Assembly: GCA_051884915.1 (NCBI GenBank)
Contig: JBJEWF010000022.1
Coordinates: forward strand, 1-64,000
DNA: 64,000 nucleotides
From: RUG572 sp051884915
GTDB taxonomy: Bacteria > Verrucomicrobiota > Kiritimatiellia > RFP12 > UBA1067
Direction of reading: 5' to 3'
The position numbers were made by a program, and so were the translations under genes. The notes beneath the pieces are model-generated. The model had not been told where the DNA came from. It worked only from the letters and a program-made list of their open reading frames with translations, and did no database searches. Shown here piece after piece: positions 8,022 through 16,135 of this stretch (position 1 is the stretch's first letter; the number at the start of each line of letters is the position of its first letter).

Positions 8022-9668
8022 TCAAAATAATTCCCCTTGAGTCATTTTCGGTTTTTGGCGAGAGGATGCGCCTTTGAGAACCTCCGAAACAATCCGATCT
8101 ATCACCGACACGTCCTGTTCGTCGTACGCGGAAACTAACAGTGAGACATCGTATTCGCTAAGACTGTCCCACGCCGGAATATGGACATTGCGTAAATTCT
8201 GCGCCTGATAGCGAATACTGCCGCCGCGCATCTGCACAGAATACCGACGGATCTGGTCGGTCACGAATGTGCTTCTCAAAAGTACGCACAATGCCCGCAT
8301 ATTCCACACGTCCGAGGTAATCCAGTAAACGTTGTGATGAGGATAGAACTGACCGTTTTCATCAAGCGCGACATTGCCGCCGATCTGAATATCAGGCAAT
8401 AGAATCTTCGGCTTACTCCAAACGTCATAACGGATTCGGTCAAGAGTCCGGTACCACGAATCAGGGTGCTTCTTCGCGCAATAGCGAGACTTCAACTTTT
8501 CGGAATGTGTATTGAAGTACGACGCTGCTTCAGGATATTGCGAAAGATCGAGCATCTTTGAGTCGTCGGACGGATCGTACGGATTCAACATAAATCGGTC
8601 TTCCCACACGATTGAACCACGGCGAATGTCCTCGGAGGCAACGAGCGGAATCAAGCAGTCTTTTTCAATGGGGGCGTTCAGTTGCGGATTCAAGTAAACA
8701 TCATCCGCCCCCGACGCCACGCCGATACCGAGACACGTGCCTTTTCCGGATTCTTCAATGGTCGGATACCGGCACGCGATCTGCTCGCTTTCGAGTTTCT
8801 CGCGGCGGTCGGTCGTGGTCCAGACGGAGTCGCCTCGATACCACTTGTCAAACTTACTCAACCCAGTAGATTTCGTACGTGTTCTTACCGTTTTGAGGGA
8901 ATCTTCCGAAGCATCATCGAGAGTACCGGAATATGTGCAGTCGCCGATCTTGCGGTCGATAACGTAGATCGCTGGATATGCGGATACCTGTTCTTCAAAC
9001 GGCTGTGCATGCTCCATATTCAAGTAGAGCGCAACATGGAATTTATCCGCGATAAATCGCCGCAGTCGTTTCCCGTAGCTGCTACGCACAAAACGGTTCG
9101 TGCAAATGAATGAAAACACGCCACACTCGGACAAAAGCGAAAGCGACTTTTCAAAAAACGGAACATAGATATCGCAACGCTCGGAAAACGTTGAATACAA
9201 ATTGCGATATTGCTGTTGCCTACTGGCTTCAATGTCGTCAAATCGAATGTACGGCGGATTCCCGACAACGACATCAAACTTCAGACCGAAATCAGCCAAA
9301 AGGAAGTCGTCGCAAATAAACCATGCTGAAAGCAATTCCTTGATTGTGTCATCCGGACAAGCTGCGGCGCTTAAAAGGGCAGCAACTTTGCCCTTGACGC
9401 ATTCAATGCTATTTGTCGAGATATCGCAGGCTCTTAAATAATCACGCAACCGATCATCACGCCAGTCCTCGACCTCCGCAATAAGTTTTTCGATCAATGG
9501 AATCACAAACGCGCCCTCACCACAGCTCGGTTCAAGGACGCGCATTTTCTTCCACTGACGAAACCGTCCAGCGGATTCAATCTCGTTAAGCATGTACCGA
9601 ACGACTTCGGGCTTGGTGAAAATCTCACCCGTAACCGGGGTGCATTCTATAGCGGATTTCTTTGACAT
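8022..9668 (-). CDS. N6-adenine DNA methyltransferase (Eco57I/TaqI-like, type II)
   Basis: This encodes 548 residues. Motif I EPSCGEGAF (about 46-54) binds S-adenosylmethionine, and motif IV NPPYIRF (about 136-142) is the adenine-specific catalytic signature. The C-terminal half is consistent with a TaqI-like target recognition domain (about 330-530). The ATG at 9668 overlaps the stop of the endonuclease remnant by one base (TGATG), so the pair was an R-then-M operon. I see no frameshift or stop, so the methyltransferase looks active. The neighbouring endonuclease fragment suggests a PaeR7I/XhoI-type system (CTCGAG), but specificity cannot be proved from this. Lower GC than the core genes suggests horizontal acquisition. 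Confidence 0.85.
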   Translation of the reverse strand: MSKKSAIECTPVTGEIFTKPEVVRYMLNEIESAGRFRQWKKMRVLEPSCGEGAFVIPLIEKLIAEVEDWRDDRLRDYLRACDISTNSIECVKGKVAALLSAAACPDDTIKELLSAWFICDDFLLADFGLKFDVVVGNPPYIRFDDIEASRQQQYRNLYSTFSERCDIYVPFFEKSLSLLSECGVFSFICTNRFVRSSYGKRLRRFIADKFHVALYLNMEHAQPFEEQVSAYPAIYVIDRKIGDCTYSGTLDDASEDSLKTVRTRTKSTGLSKFDKWYRGDSVWTTTDRREKLESEQIACRYPTIEESGKGTCLGIGVASGADDVYLNPQLNAPIEKDCLIPLVASEDIRRGSIVWEDRFMLNPYDPSDDSKMLDLSQYPEAASYFNTHSEKLKSRYCAKKHPDSWYRTLDRIRYDVWSKPKILLPDIQIGGNVALDENGQFYPHHNVYWITSDVWNMRALCVLLRSTFVTDQIRRYSVQMRGGSIRYQAQNLRNVHIPAWDSLSEYDVSLLVSAYDEQDVSVIDRIVSEVLKGASSRQKPKMTQGELF

Positions 9669-10138
9669 CACGAACACGCTGAGAGGTGGAGAAAGAGCGA
9701 TTTGAAAAATGAAAAAGCAGATACGGCAGAATTGCCGCCATCCTCGACTGATCCATCTTTGCCGGAAACGACGAGCGCAGCAGCGGAATAATCGCGTTCA
9801 AGCACAAGACGCTCACACAGAATCTCATAGCGGCGACGATAGCTCGCGCCCTCGAAAACTTTCAGCGGCGGCAAGGGACTTCTAGCCAACCCGACTGGGC
9901 GATTGGCCGCTTCTGAATCTTCGAGGAAAAACAAATACCCAAGCCAAGGTGCGGGAGAGACGCCAAAGGCTTTTTCACGATAAGCAACCCAAATTCTGAA
10001 AACGGGAATTTCATTTCTTGCCTTTCCAATCTAACAAATCCAATCTAACAAACAACAACGAAGCACTTGCCCGGTCTCCCACTGGGCAGTCACTTCCTGC
10101 AGGTACTTGCGCACCTCGATGATCGCTTCGTTCGCCAT
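9668..10138 (-). pseudogene. PaeR7I/XhoI-like restriction endonuclease remnant fused to a foreign N-terminus
   Basis: The frame from ATG 10138 gives MANEAIIEVRKYLQEVTAQW and then stops at TAG 10033-10031 inside a 14-bp tandem duplication. After that TAG the same frame reads IPVFRIWVAYREKAFG, a hydrophobic FFLED segment, then FEGASYRRRYEILCERLVLE, and ends at 9668. The second part matches what I recall of the C-terminal half of PaeR7I-family endonucleases (WTAYREGAFG, then GASYxRRYxxLCRRLV). The first part instead resembles the N-terminus of large Eco57I/ISP-type restriction-methylases (YLxEVxxxxxTGQ). The endonuclease N-terminal half is missing. This looks like a deletion join, leaving the methyltransferase alone. 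Confidence 0.65.
10025..10052. repeat. perfect 14-bp tandem duplication inside the endonuclease remnant
   Basis: TCCAATCTAACAAA occurs twice, head to tail (10025-10038 and 10039-10052). On the minus strand it supplies the TAG that breaks the endonuclease frame. It sits exactly where the two unrelated protein segments meet, so it may be a repair scar. Confidence 0.85.
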
Positions 10139-10202
10139 TTTTGGATCGCTCTACTTCGTTGCTTGGTTGGATTCTTCCTTTTTCGACATGAAATTTTATG
10201 AT

Positions 10203-10211
10203 AGTATATCA
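10203..10211 (-). promoter_or_regulatory. extended -10 element upstream of the R-M locus
   Basis: The minus strand reads TGATATACT, identical to the -10 of the aldolase promoter in this window. It lies in an AT-rich patch about 65 nt before ATG 10138. No good -35 is seen. Confidence 0.45.
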
Positions 10212-10392
10212 TCTATTCTGAAAATAATTACCGAGAAACTGATTTTGGAGGTTCCCCGATTTTTTCTTGGCTGGCGAAGGGTTGCGGGGGCCTGCGCGGT
10301 TTTCGCCGATTTTGGGAAAAGAGCGTCGCCTTTCAGGTTCGATTGCCATCGGCGAGACCCTGCCTGTTTTCAGACAGGATCGACAGGATTGG

Positions 10393-10430
10393 TTTTTAGC
10401 CGCAAAGAACGCAAAGGACGCAAAGATTCA
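10393..10430 (+). repeat. GCAAAGAAC-type dispersed repeat, copy 1
   Basis: The sequence TTTTAGCCGCAAAG is followed by AACGCAAAG and GACGCAAAG, which are 9-bp units. It is the same element as the cluster near 30.24-30.58 kb. Confidence 0.75.
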
Positions 10431-10750
10431 TTTCGCCGTCCGCGCGCGGATGAAGATGCGCCTCTGCATCGTCGTTGCCGTCGCGGCAGGATCCGCGCTC
10501 TCCGATCTCCCTGTGCCGCGAATGCTTGACCCTGTCGGCCATCGTCATCGTCCGACGGTTGTGGCTCTCGCGACCGCTCCGCCGCTTCGCACGCGTCAAC
10601 CACAAGCCTCCGACCTTCATTCGTGTTTTTCCGACCGGCATCTCCGATGCCGTTGGGTGTGGCATGATGCGCGCATGATTCTCAAGGACGATCCGAAGCG
10701 ATCATGGGATGTGCGATGCGCGTGCATCCGCCCCCCGTTCCCGGAAAAAA

Positions 10751-10759
10751 TGCTATACT
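10751..10759 (+). promoter_or_regulatory. extended -10 promoter of the pyrK operon
   Basis: TGCTATACT sits 48 nt before ATG 10808. No -35 match is seen at the usual distance. It is the only promoter candidate for the genes from pyrK to mnmA, which follow with short gaps or overlaps. Confidence 0.55.
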
Positions 10760-10807
10760 AGCCGCCCGGGACTTCTCGTGGAGCAACTTGACGGAAAGGA
10801 TTGAGGA

Positions 10808-11596
10808 ATGGCCATCGATGAAATGACGAAAATCGTCTCGCACGACGAGGCGGCCCCAGGCTACCGGTTCCTGGTTCTGGACGCGCCGCGGCTGGCGGAG
10901 GCGCTGACGCCCGGGCAGTTTGTGCACGTGCGCATCCCGGGGCTGGAGGCGAGCGCGCTGCGCCGTCCGTTTTCCGTCTTCGACGCACATGGCGGCCAGG
11001 TGACGGTGATGTACAAGATCGTCGGGCGCGGTACGGAGGCGCTGGCGCACGCGCAGCCGGGCGACGGGCTTTCCGTGCTGGGGCCGCTCGGGCACGGCTT
11101 CCCCACGGTCTGCGAGGGCGTGCCGCTGCTCGTGGGCGGCGGCTATGGCGTGGCGCCGCTCCATTTCCTGGCCCGGCGCCTGAACAGTCCGCGGACGATT
11201 CTGTTCGAGGGCGGGCGGACGAAAGGCGATCTTCTGGCGCTGGACCGCTTTGCCGCGCTCGGCGTCGACGTGCGGACGGCGACCAACGACGGAAGCGCGG
11301 GCGTGAAGGGGTTTGTCACGGAGCCGCTGGACGACGTGCTCGTCGAGCTTTGCGAGAAGAAGGAGAAATTCGAACTGTTCACCTGCGGGCCGGACGGTCT
11401 GCTGAAGGCCGTGGCGATGCGGGCGACGGGTTCGGGACGGCCGGGATGGATTTCCATGGACCGCCACATGATCTGCGGCGTGGGCGCGTGCTTCGCCTGC
11501 ATTCAGAAAATCAAGGGGCCGGACGGCCAGCCGTTCAATGCGCGCTGCTGCGTGAACGGCCCCGTGTTCAAAGCCTCCGACTTGATTTGGGAGTAG
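10808..11596 (+). CDS. pyrK: dihydroorotate dehydrogenase electron transfer subunit
   Basis: This encodes 262 residues. The protein passes electrons from dihydroorotate, via PyrD FMN, an iron-sulfur cluster and FAD, to NAD in cytoplasmic pyrimidine synthesis. RRPFS (52-56) is the FAD-binding motif, GGGYGVAP (110-117) and CGP (193-195) form the NAD-binding half, and cysteines 223, 228, 231 and 247 or 248 match the C-terminal [2Fe-2S] loop. The ATG at 10808 follows TGAGGA. The pyrD gene starts 5 nt after its stop, so the two subunits are co-made. Length and motif order are normal for the class 1B enzyme. Confidence 0.95.
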   Translation: MAIDEMTKIVSHDEAAPGYRFLVLDAPRLAEALTPGQFVHVRIPGLEASALRRPFSVFDAHGGQVTVMYKIVGRGTEALAHAQPGDGLSVLGPLGHGFPTVCEGVPLLVGGGYGVAPLHFLARRLNSPRTILFEGGRTKGDLLALDRFAALGVDVRTATNDGSAGVKGFVTEPLDDVLVELCEKKEKFELFTCGPDGLLKAVAMRATGSGRPGWISMDRHMICGVGACFACIQKIKGPDGQPFNARCCVNGPVFKASDLIWE

Positions 11597-11601
11597 GGAA
11601 A

Positions 11602-12522
11602 ATGGTCGATTTGTCTGTTGATCTAGGCGGTCTGAAGATGCGCACGCCGGTCACGACGGCGAGCGGGACTTTTGGCTACGGAACGGAATACGCGCACGCG
11701 CTCGACTACGCGAAGCTCGGCGCGGTGACGGTGAAGGGGATTCGCCTGGAACCGTGGCCGGGGAACCCGATGCCGCGCCACTGCGAAGTCGCGGGCGGTC
11801 TCGTCAACGCGATTGGCCTGCAGGGGCCGGGCGTTGGGCCTTTTGTCGAACATTATGTTCCGCACTACGTGGATACGGTCGGCGCCGATCTGCCGATGAT
11901 CGTGAACATCTGGGGCGGTTCGATCGGGGAGTACGCGGAAGTCGCCCGGCGGCTGTCCGCCGTCGGCGCGCCCGTCGGCGCCATCGAGATGAACGTGAGC
12001 TGCCCGAACGTCGCGGCCGGCGGGCACGCGTTTGGCCAGGACCCCGCCGTTCTGGCGAAAGTCGTCGCGGCCGTCCGCGCGGCGACGCCGCTTCCGCTGA
12101 TCGTCAAGCTGGCGCCGAACGTGCCGGACGTCGCGCCCTACGTGAAGGCGTGCGCGGACAGCGGCGCTGACGCGCTGGCGCTGATCAACACGATTCCGGC
12201 AATGGTCATCGACATCGAGACGCGCCGGCCGGCGCTCGGCAACCGCACCGGCGGGTTGAGCGGGCGCGGCATCCATCCCGTCGCGGTCAAGGCCGTCTAC
12301 GACGCGCATCGCTGCACGAAACTGCCGATTCTGGCGATGGGCGGCGTCTACGAGGCGAAGGACGCCATCGAGTTCTTCCTGGCCGGCGCGACCGCCGTGG
12401 CGGTGGGGTCGGCGACCTTCACCGATCCGTCGACCGCCGCGCGCGTCTGCGACGGACTGGCCGCGTACTGCGCGCGCCAGGGCTTCGCGGCCGTCAGGGA
12501 ACTCACGGGAGCGCTTGCGTGA
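11602..12522 (+). CDS. pyrD: dihydroorotate dehydrogenase, class 1B catalytic subunit
   Basis: This encodes 306 residues in a TIM barrel with FMN. NVSCPNV (131-137) carries the catalytic Cys134, which marks class 1 enzymes, and TVKG (43-46) contributes the FMN-contacting Lys. The upstream pyrK makes it the NAD-dependent 1B type, suited to anaerobic growth. A frame extends back to 11350 inside pyrK; the ATG at 11602, after GGGAAA, is chosen because it starts at the usual MVDLSVDLGG position. Its TGA overlaps the GTG of the next gene by four bases (GTGA). Confidence 0.95.
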   Translation: MVDLSVDLGGLKMRTPVTTASGTFGYGTEYAHALDYAKLGAVTVKGIRLEPWPGNPMPRHCEVAGGLVNAIGLQGPGVGPFVEHYVPHYVDTVGADLPMIVNIWGGSIGEYAEVARRLSAVGAPVGAIEMNVSCPNVAAGGHAFGQDPAVLAKVVAAVRAATPLPLIVKLAPNVPDVAPYVKACADSGADALALINTIPAMVIDIETRRPALGNRTGGLSGRGIHPVAVKAVYDAHRCTKLPILAMGGVYEAKDAIEFFLAGATAVAVGSATFTDPSTAARVCDGLAAYCARQGFAAVRELTGALA

Positions 12523-13856
12523 TTCTTCGCGGGACGGCGACAGGCGTGCTGCTCGCGTTCGCCGCGGCTTCGGTCGGCCTTGCCTGGGCGGGGGCCGAGG
12601 GCGCGCTGGCGGCCATGAAATGCCCGCTCGCGCGGGGCGTCGCGGGCGCGCTGGCGCTGCTCGCGTTCGCCGCGGGGGCGTGGGGGCTGCGGGCCGTGCG
12701 CCGCCGTCCGGCCGCCGCGCTTTCCGCGGCGGCGTTCCATCTGGGATTCGCCCTTGTCCTCGGCGGCTGGGTCTACAACGAATGCGCCGCGCCGGAAGAG
12801 GGTTTTCTGGAGCTTCACGCCGGGCGGACGGGCGCGGTCGCGGACGCCTTTGAATTCAAGTTGGCCGAATTTTCCATCGACCGGTGGCCCGACACGGGGA
12901 CGGTCCGCCAGTACACGAGCCGCGGTTTCGTGCTGCCTCCCGGGGGAACCGCGCGCGCGCTGGCGGGGGAGCCCGTCGAGATTTCCGTCAACCACCCGTA
13001 TGTGAGGGACGGCTGGTGGGTCTACCAGAGTTCCTTCAGGGAGATGGCGAATCCGCGCACGGGCCGCCCGTTCCATTTCACGATCCTCAGCTGCGTCAAG
13101 GACGTCGGGCTGCCGTTCGCCTGCGCCGGCGGACTGCTGCTGCTGCTGGGCGCGTTCGGTTTTGCGGCGCAGACGTTCCGCCGGACGCCGGCGGGCGCGG
13201 AGGCGATGCCGGCGACGCGCGTGCACCGGCTGTGCCTGAGGCTGTACGGGCTGGTCTTTCTCGGGGCCGTCGCGATGCTCGTCCACCGCGGCTGGACCGC
13301 GGGCCACCCGCCGATGCAGAACATGTACGAGTTCCTCATGTGCGCGGCGGCGCTGGTCCCGGCGCTGACGTTCCTGTCGGCGAAAGTCGACCGGCAGAAC
13401 ACGCTGTTCGTCGACGTCGCGCTGCTTTCGGTCGTGCTGATTCCCGTCGGCTTCCCGCTGATGGACGGCCGCGTCAAGCAGCTGATGCCCGCCTTGCAGA
13501 GTCCGTTTTTCGTGCCGCACGTGGGCGCCTACGTGCTGGGGTATCTGCTGCTCGTTCGCGCGGCGCTGGGGGCGGGGCGCCGGCTGGTGGGCGTGGGGTA
13601 TTTCCTGCTGACGGCCGGCCTCGTTCTGGGCGCGGCCTGGGGCAAGGTCTGCTGGGGCCACTGGTGGCAGTTCGATCCGAAGGAGATGTGGTCGCTGGCG
13701 ACGTGGCTGGTCTATGCCGCCTATTTCCACGTGAAGCCCCGGCTGGCGCCGAAGGCGGAACGCGCGTTTCTGCTCGCGGGGGCCGCGATGATCGTCCTGA
13801 CGCTGACCTGGATCAATCTGTCGCGGGTCTTTGCCGGGATGCACAGCTATGCGTGA
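12519..13856 (+). CDS. ccsA: cytochrome c maturation protein, ResB-like segment fused to CcsA/ResC
   Basis: This encodes 445 residues in the inner membrane. The N-terminal part (about 1-190) has three membrane helices around a periplasmic beta domain, like a shortened ResB/Ccs1. The C-terminal part (about 225-445) is a CcsA/ResC haem handling module with the tryptophan-rich signature WGHWWQFDPKEMWS and flanking histidines for haem. The two parts together would act as a single-chain system II c-type cytochrome synthetase. The GTG start overlaps the pyrD stop. Its place between pyrD and cell-wall genes is unusual. The N-terminal ResB part is much shorter than in typical CcsBA fusions. Confidence 0.85.
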   Translation: MILRGTATGVLLAFAAASVGLAWAGAEGALAAMKCPLARGVAGALALLAFAAGAWGLRAVRRRPAAALSAAAFHLGFALVLGGWVYNECAAPEEGFLELHAGRTGAVADAFEFKLAEFSIDRWPDTGTVRQYTSRGFVLPPGGTARALAGEPVEISVNHPYVRDGWWVYQSSFREMANPRTGRPFHFTILSCVKDVGLPFACAGGLLLLLGAFGFAAQTFRRTPAGAEAMPATRVHRLCLRLYGLVFLGAVAMLVHRGWTAGHPPMQNMYEFLMCAAALVPALTFLSAKVDRQNTLFVDVALLSVVLIPVGFPLMDGRVKQLMPALQSPFFVPHVGAYVLGYLLLVRAALGAGRRLVGVGYFLLTAGLVLGAAWGKVCWGHWWQFDPKEMWSLATWLVYAAYFHVKPRLAPKAERAFLLAGAAMIVLTLTWINLSRVFAGMHSYA

Positions 13857-13899
13857 GCGGCGAAGGGCGGCGGCCGGAGACGGAAGAAGGGAGAGAGGG

Positions 13900-15012
13900 A
13901 TGGCATTGCGAACGATGTTGGCGATTGTGGCGGCGGGAGCGCTGCAGGTTGCGGCCGTGCCGCCCGTGAAGCGGGGGCCGCTGATCAACGGACCCGCCCC
14001 GGCGGCGGTCCGCCGGACGGCGGACCCGTCCGCCCCCGCGAAAGCCCCCGCGAAAACGGCCGCGAAAAAGAAAGCCGCGCCCCGACCGTCCGCCGCGAAA
14101 GCGCCGGCGGCGTCCGCGGCCAAGTCCGCGCCGCCGCCGGCAGACCCCGGCCGGGGGCCTCTGGCGCCCTACCGCGGCGCCATCGCGGTGGATGCGGACA
14201 CGGGCCGGGTGCTTTTCGCGGACCATGCCGACAGAACGGGCTATCCGGCGTCGGTCACGAAGCTGATGACGCTGCTGCTGGTTCTGGAGGATCTGGCGCA
14301 GGGCCGGTACAAGCTGACGGACCGGGCGGTGGCGAGCGCCTATGCGGCCAGCCAGGAACCCAGCAAGGTCGACCTTCGGCAGGGGCAGTCCATGACCATC
14401 GACGATCTGCTCTTTGCCATCATGACCCGGAGCGCCAACGACGCGGCCGTCGTGCTGGCGGAACATTCGGCCCGTCACCAGACCGGCGCCAAGGCGCCGC
14501 CGCGAACGGCCGCCGGGAGCGCGGAGCTGCTGGCCGGCTTCGTCGACCGGATGAACCGCCGCGCCCGGCAGCTCGGCATGCGCGCGACCCGCTATGCCTC
14601 GCCGAACGGCCTTCCGCCCGCGCCGGGCAGCAAGCGCGGCTTCGACACGTCGACGGCGTCCGACCTGGCCCTGCTGGGACGGGCCGTCGTCCTCACGCCG
14701 GGCGCGCTGAAATACACGTCGGCGCCGCATTGCACGGTGACCGACGGCAACGGCAAGAAGCTGGTGCTGCAGAACCACAACTATTTCGTGCCGAAGAATC
14801 CCGACCCCAAGCGCCTTTGCGAACCGCTTCCGGAATGCGACGGGCTGAAGACGGGTTTCACGACGCTTTCCGGCTCGTCGATCGTCCTGACGGCCAAGCG
14901 CAACGGCCGCCGCGTCATCGTGGTGGTCCTCGGCAGTGCGGGACGGCACGAACGCGAGGCGGCCGCGGGGCGGCTGCTGCGCGACGCGTTGAACGCCGTG
15001 TCGGTCTGGTGA
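13900..15012 (+). CDS. D-alanyl-D-alanine carboxypeptidase (peptidase S11, PBP5-like)
   Basis: This encodes 370 residues from ATG 13900, which has a GGGAGAGAGGG ribosome site; an earlier ATG inside ccsA is not needed. A signal peptide (about 1-20) is followed by a 60-residue Ala/Lys/Pro-rich linker and then the serine carboxypeptidase domain. Active-site motifs are SVTK (118-121), SAN (178-180) and KTG (317-319). It trims the terminal D-Ala of peptidoglycan stem peptides in the periplasm. The C-terminal beta domain and amphipathic anchor of PBP5 are missing, as in DacF-like or PbpG-like forms. It lies directly upstream of murG, a second peptidoglycan gene. Confidence 0.9.
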   Translation: MALRTMLAIVAAGALQVAAVPPVKRGPLINGPAPAAVRRTADPSAPAKAPAKTAAKKKAAPRPSAAKAPAASAAKSAPPPADPGRGPLAPYRGAIAVDADTGRVLFADHADRTGYPASVTKLMTLLLVLEDLAQGRYKLTDRAVASAYAASQEPSKVDLRQGQSMTIDDLLFAIMTRSANDAAVVLAEHSARHQTGAKAPPRTAAGSAELLAGFVDRMNRRARQLGMRATRYASPNGLPPAPGSKRGFDTSTASDLALLGRAVVLTPGALKYTSAPHCTVTDGNGKKLVLQNHNYFVPKNPDPKRLCEPLPECDGLKTGFTTLSGSSIVLTAKRNGRRVIVVVLGSAGRHEREAAAGRLLRDALNAVSVW

Positions 15013-15052
15013 CGCGGCCGGCGGATGGGTGCGGACGTCCAGTGGAGGGAAC

Positions 15053-16135
15053 GTGAGCAAGATGGCCAAGAAAATCGTGGTTGCCTGCGGGGGAACGGGC
15101 GGACACGCCTTCCCCGGTCTGGCGGTCGCCCGCGAGCTGCGGGCGCGGGGGCACGAGGTTGTCGTATGGGATTCGGGGCGGTCCATCGAGAGCGTCGTCA
15201 TGACGTCCTGGGACGGCCCGGTCTTTTCCACGGGCGCGCGCCCGCTGAACGCGCGGAACCTGTTCGCGAATCTGGTCGCCTGGTTCCGCTGCCGCCGCGA
15301 GATGGGGCGTTTCGCCCCGGACGCGCTGCTGGCCATGGGCTCCTATTCGAGCCTCCCTCCGGTGCTGGCCGCCCGCTCCCGCCACGTCCCCATTGTCCTG
15401 CACGAGGCCAATACGGTTCCGGGGCGGGCGGTCGACTGCCTGTCGCGCTATGCGCGGAAGGTGGCCGTCAGCTTTCCGGAGACGAAAGACTACCTGAAGG
15501 CGTGCGACGTCCAGCTGACGGGCCTGCCCGTGCGGACGGAAATCGCGGGGCAGCCCCGTTTCGGGGACGTCCCGCATGACGCGTTCACCGTGTTCGTGAC
15601 GGGCGGGAGCCAGGGGGCGCACCGGGTCAACGAGCTGATGTCCCAGGCGCTGGTTCTCGTCAAGGGCGAACTGGCGAAACGGGGCGCGCCCGACCGGCTG
15701 TTCGCGATCCACCAGACCGGCCGGAATGACGAGCAGATGGTGGCGCAGGCCTACGAGAAGGCGAAGATCGCCTGTCGCGTGCGGGCTTTCGAGCAGGAGA
15801 TGGGACGGGCCTTCGCGACGGCCGATCTCGTCGTCGCCCGCGCGGGGGCGTCCACCTGTTTCGAACTGGCCCTGACGGGAAAGCCGGCGTTCTTCATTCC
15901 GCTGCCGTCCGCCAAGCGCGACCACCAGCACTTCAACGCCCAGTCGTTCGTGAAGGCCGGGGCGGCGGACGAGGGGATCCAGAACGCCCTGACGCCGCGC
16001 GCCATCGCGAATTTCATCCTGCACAAGATGGCCCACCCCGAAGAGCTCGCCCGGCGCTCGGCCGCGATGCGGCGGATCGCGACGCCCGATGCGGCGGCGA
16101 AGGTGGCGGACATCCTGGAGGCCGTATGCGCGTAG
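15053..16135 (+). CDS. murG: UDP-GlcNAc:lipid I N-acetylglucosaminyltransferase
   Basis: This encodes 360 residues. It makes lipid II from lipid I at the inner face of the membrane. The GGTGGH loop (about 14-19) binds diphosphate, the TGGSQGA motif opens the second Rossmann domain, and RAGAST plus ELALTGKP form the UDP-GlcNAc site. A GTG at 15053 follows GGAGGGAAC; ATG 15062 is an equally plausible start three codons in. The last 10 bases overlap the mnmA start. Length is typical. Confidence 0.95.
   Translation: MSKMAKKIVVACGGTGGHAFPGLAVARELRARGHEVVVWDSGRSIESVVMTSWDGPVFSTGARPLNARNLFANLVAWFRCRREMGRFAPDALLAMGSYSSLPPVLAARSRHVPIVLHEANTVPGRAVDCLSRYARKVAVSFPETKDYLKACDVQLTGLPVRTEIAGQPRFGDVPHDAFTVFVTGGSQGAHRVNELMSQALVLVKGELAKRGAPDRLFAIHQTGRNDEQMVAQAYEKAKIACRVRAFEQEMGRAFATADLVVARAGASTCFELALTGKPAFFIPLPSAKRDHQHFNAQSFVKAGAADEGIQNALTPRAIANFILHKMAHPEELARRSAAMRRIATPDAAAKVADILEAVCA

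Larger units (their letters stand above)
10139..10750. other. intergenic stretch between the R-M remnant and the pyr operon
   Basis: These 612 bases contain the minus-strand promoter for the R-M locus and one copy of the GCAAAGAAC-type repeat. They also contain a GC-rich stretch (10475-10678) whose plus frame reads LRRFARVNHKPPTFIRVFPT before losing coherence. That phrase looks like a decayed protein end, possibly an element remnant, but I cannot assign it. No intact gene is supported here. Confidence 0.5.

Noticed and set aside
10475..10678. Plus frame containing LRRFARVNHKPPTFIRVFPT
   Set aside because: It may be a decayed mobile-element end, but there is no intact gene, no terminal repeats and no family I can name with confidence.
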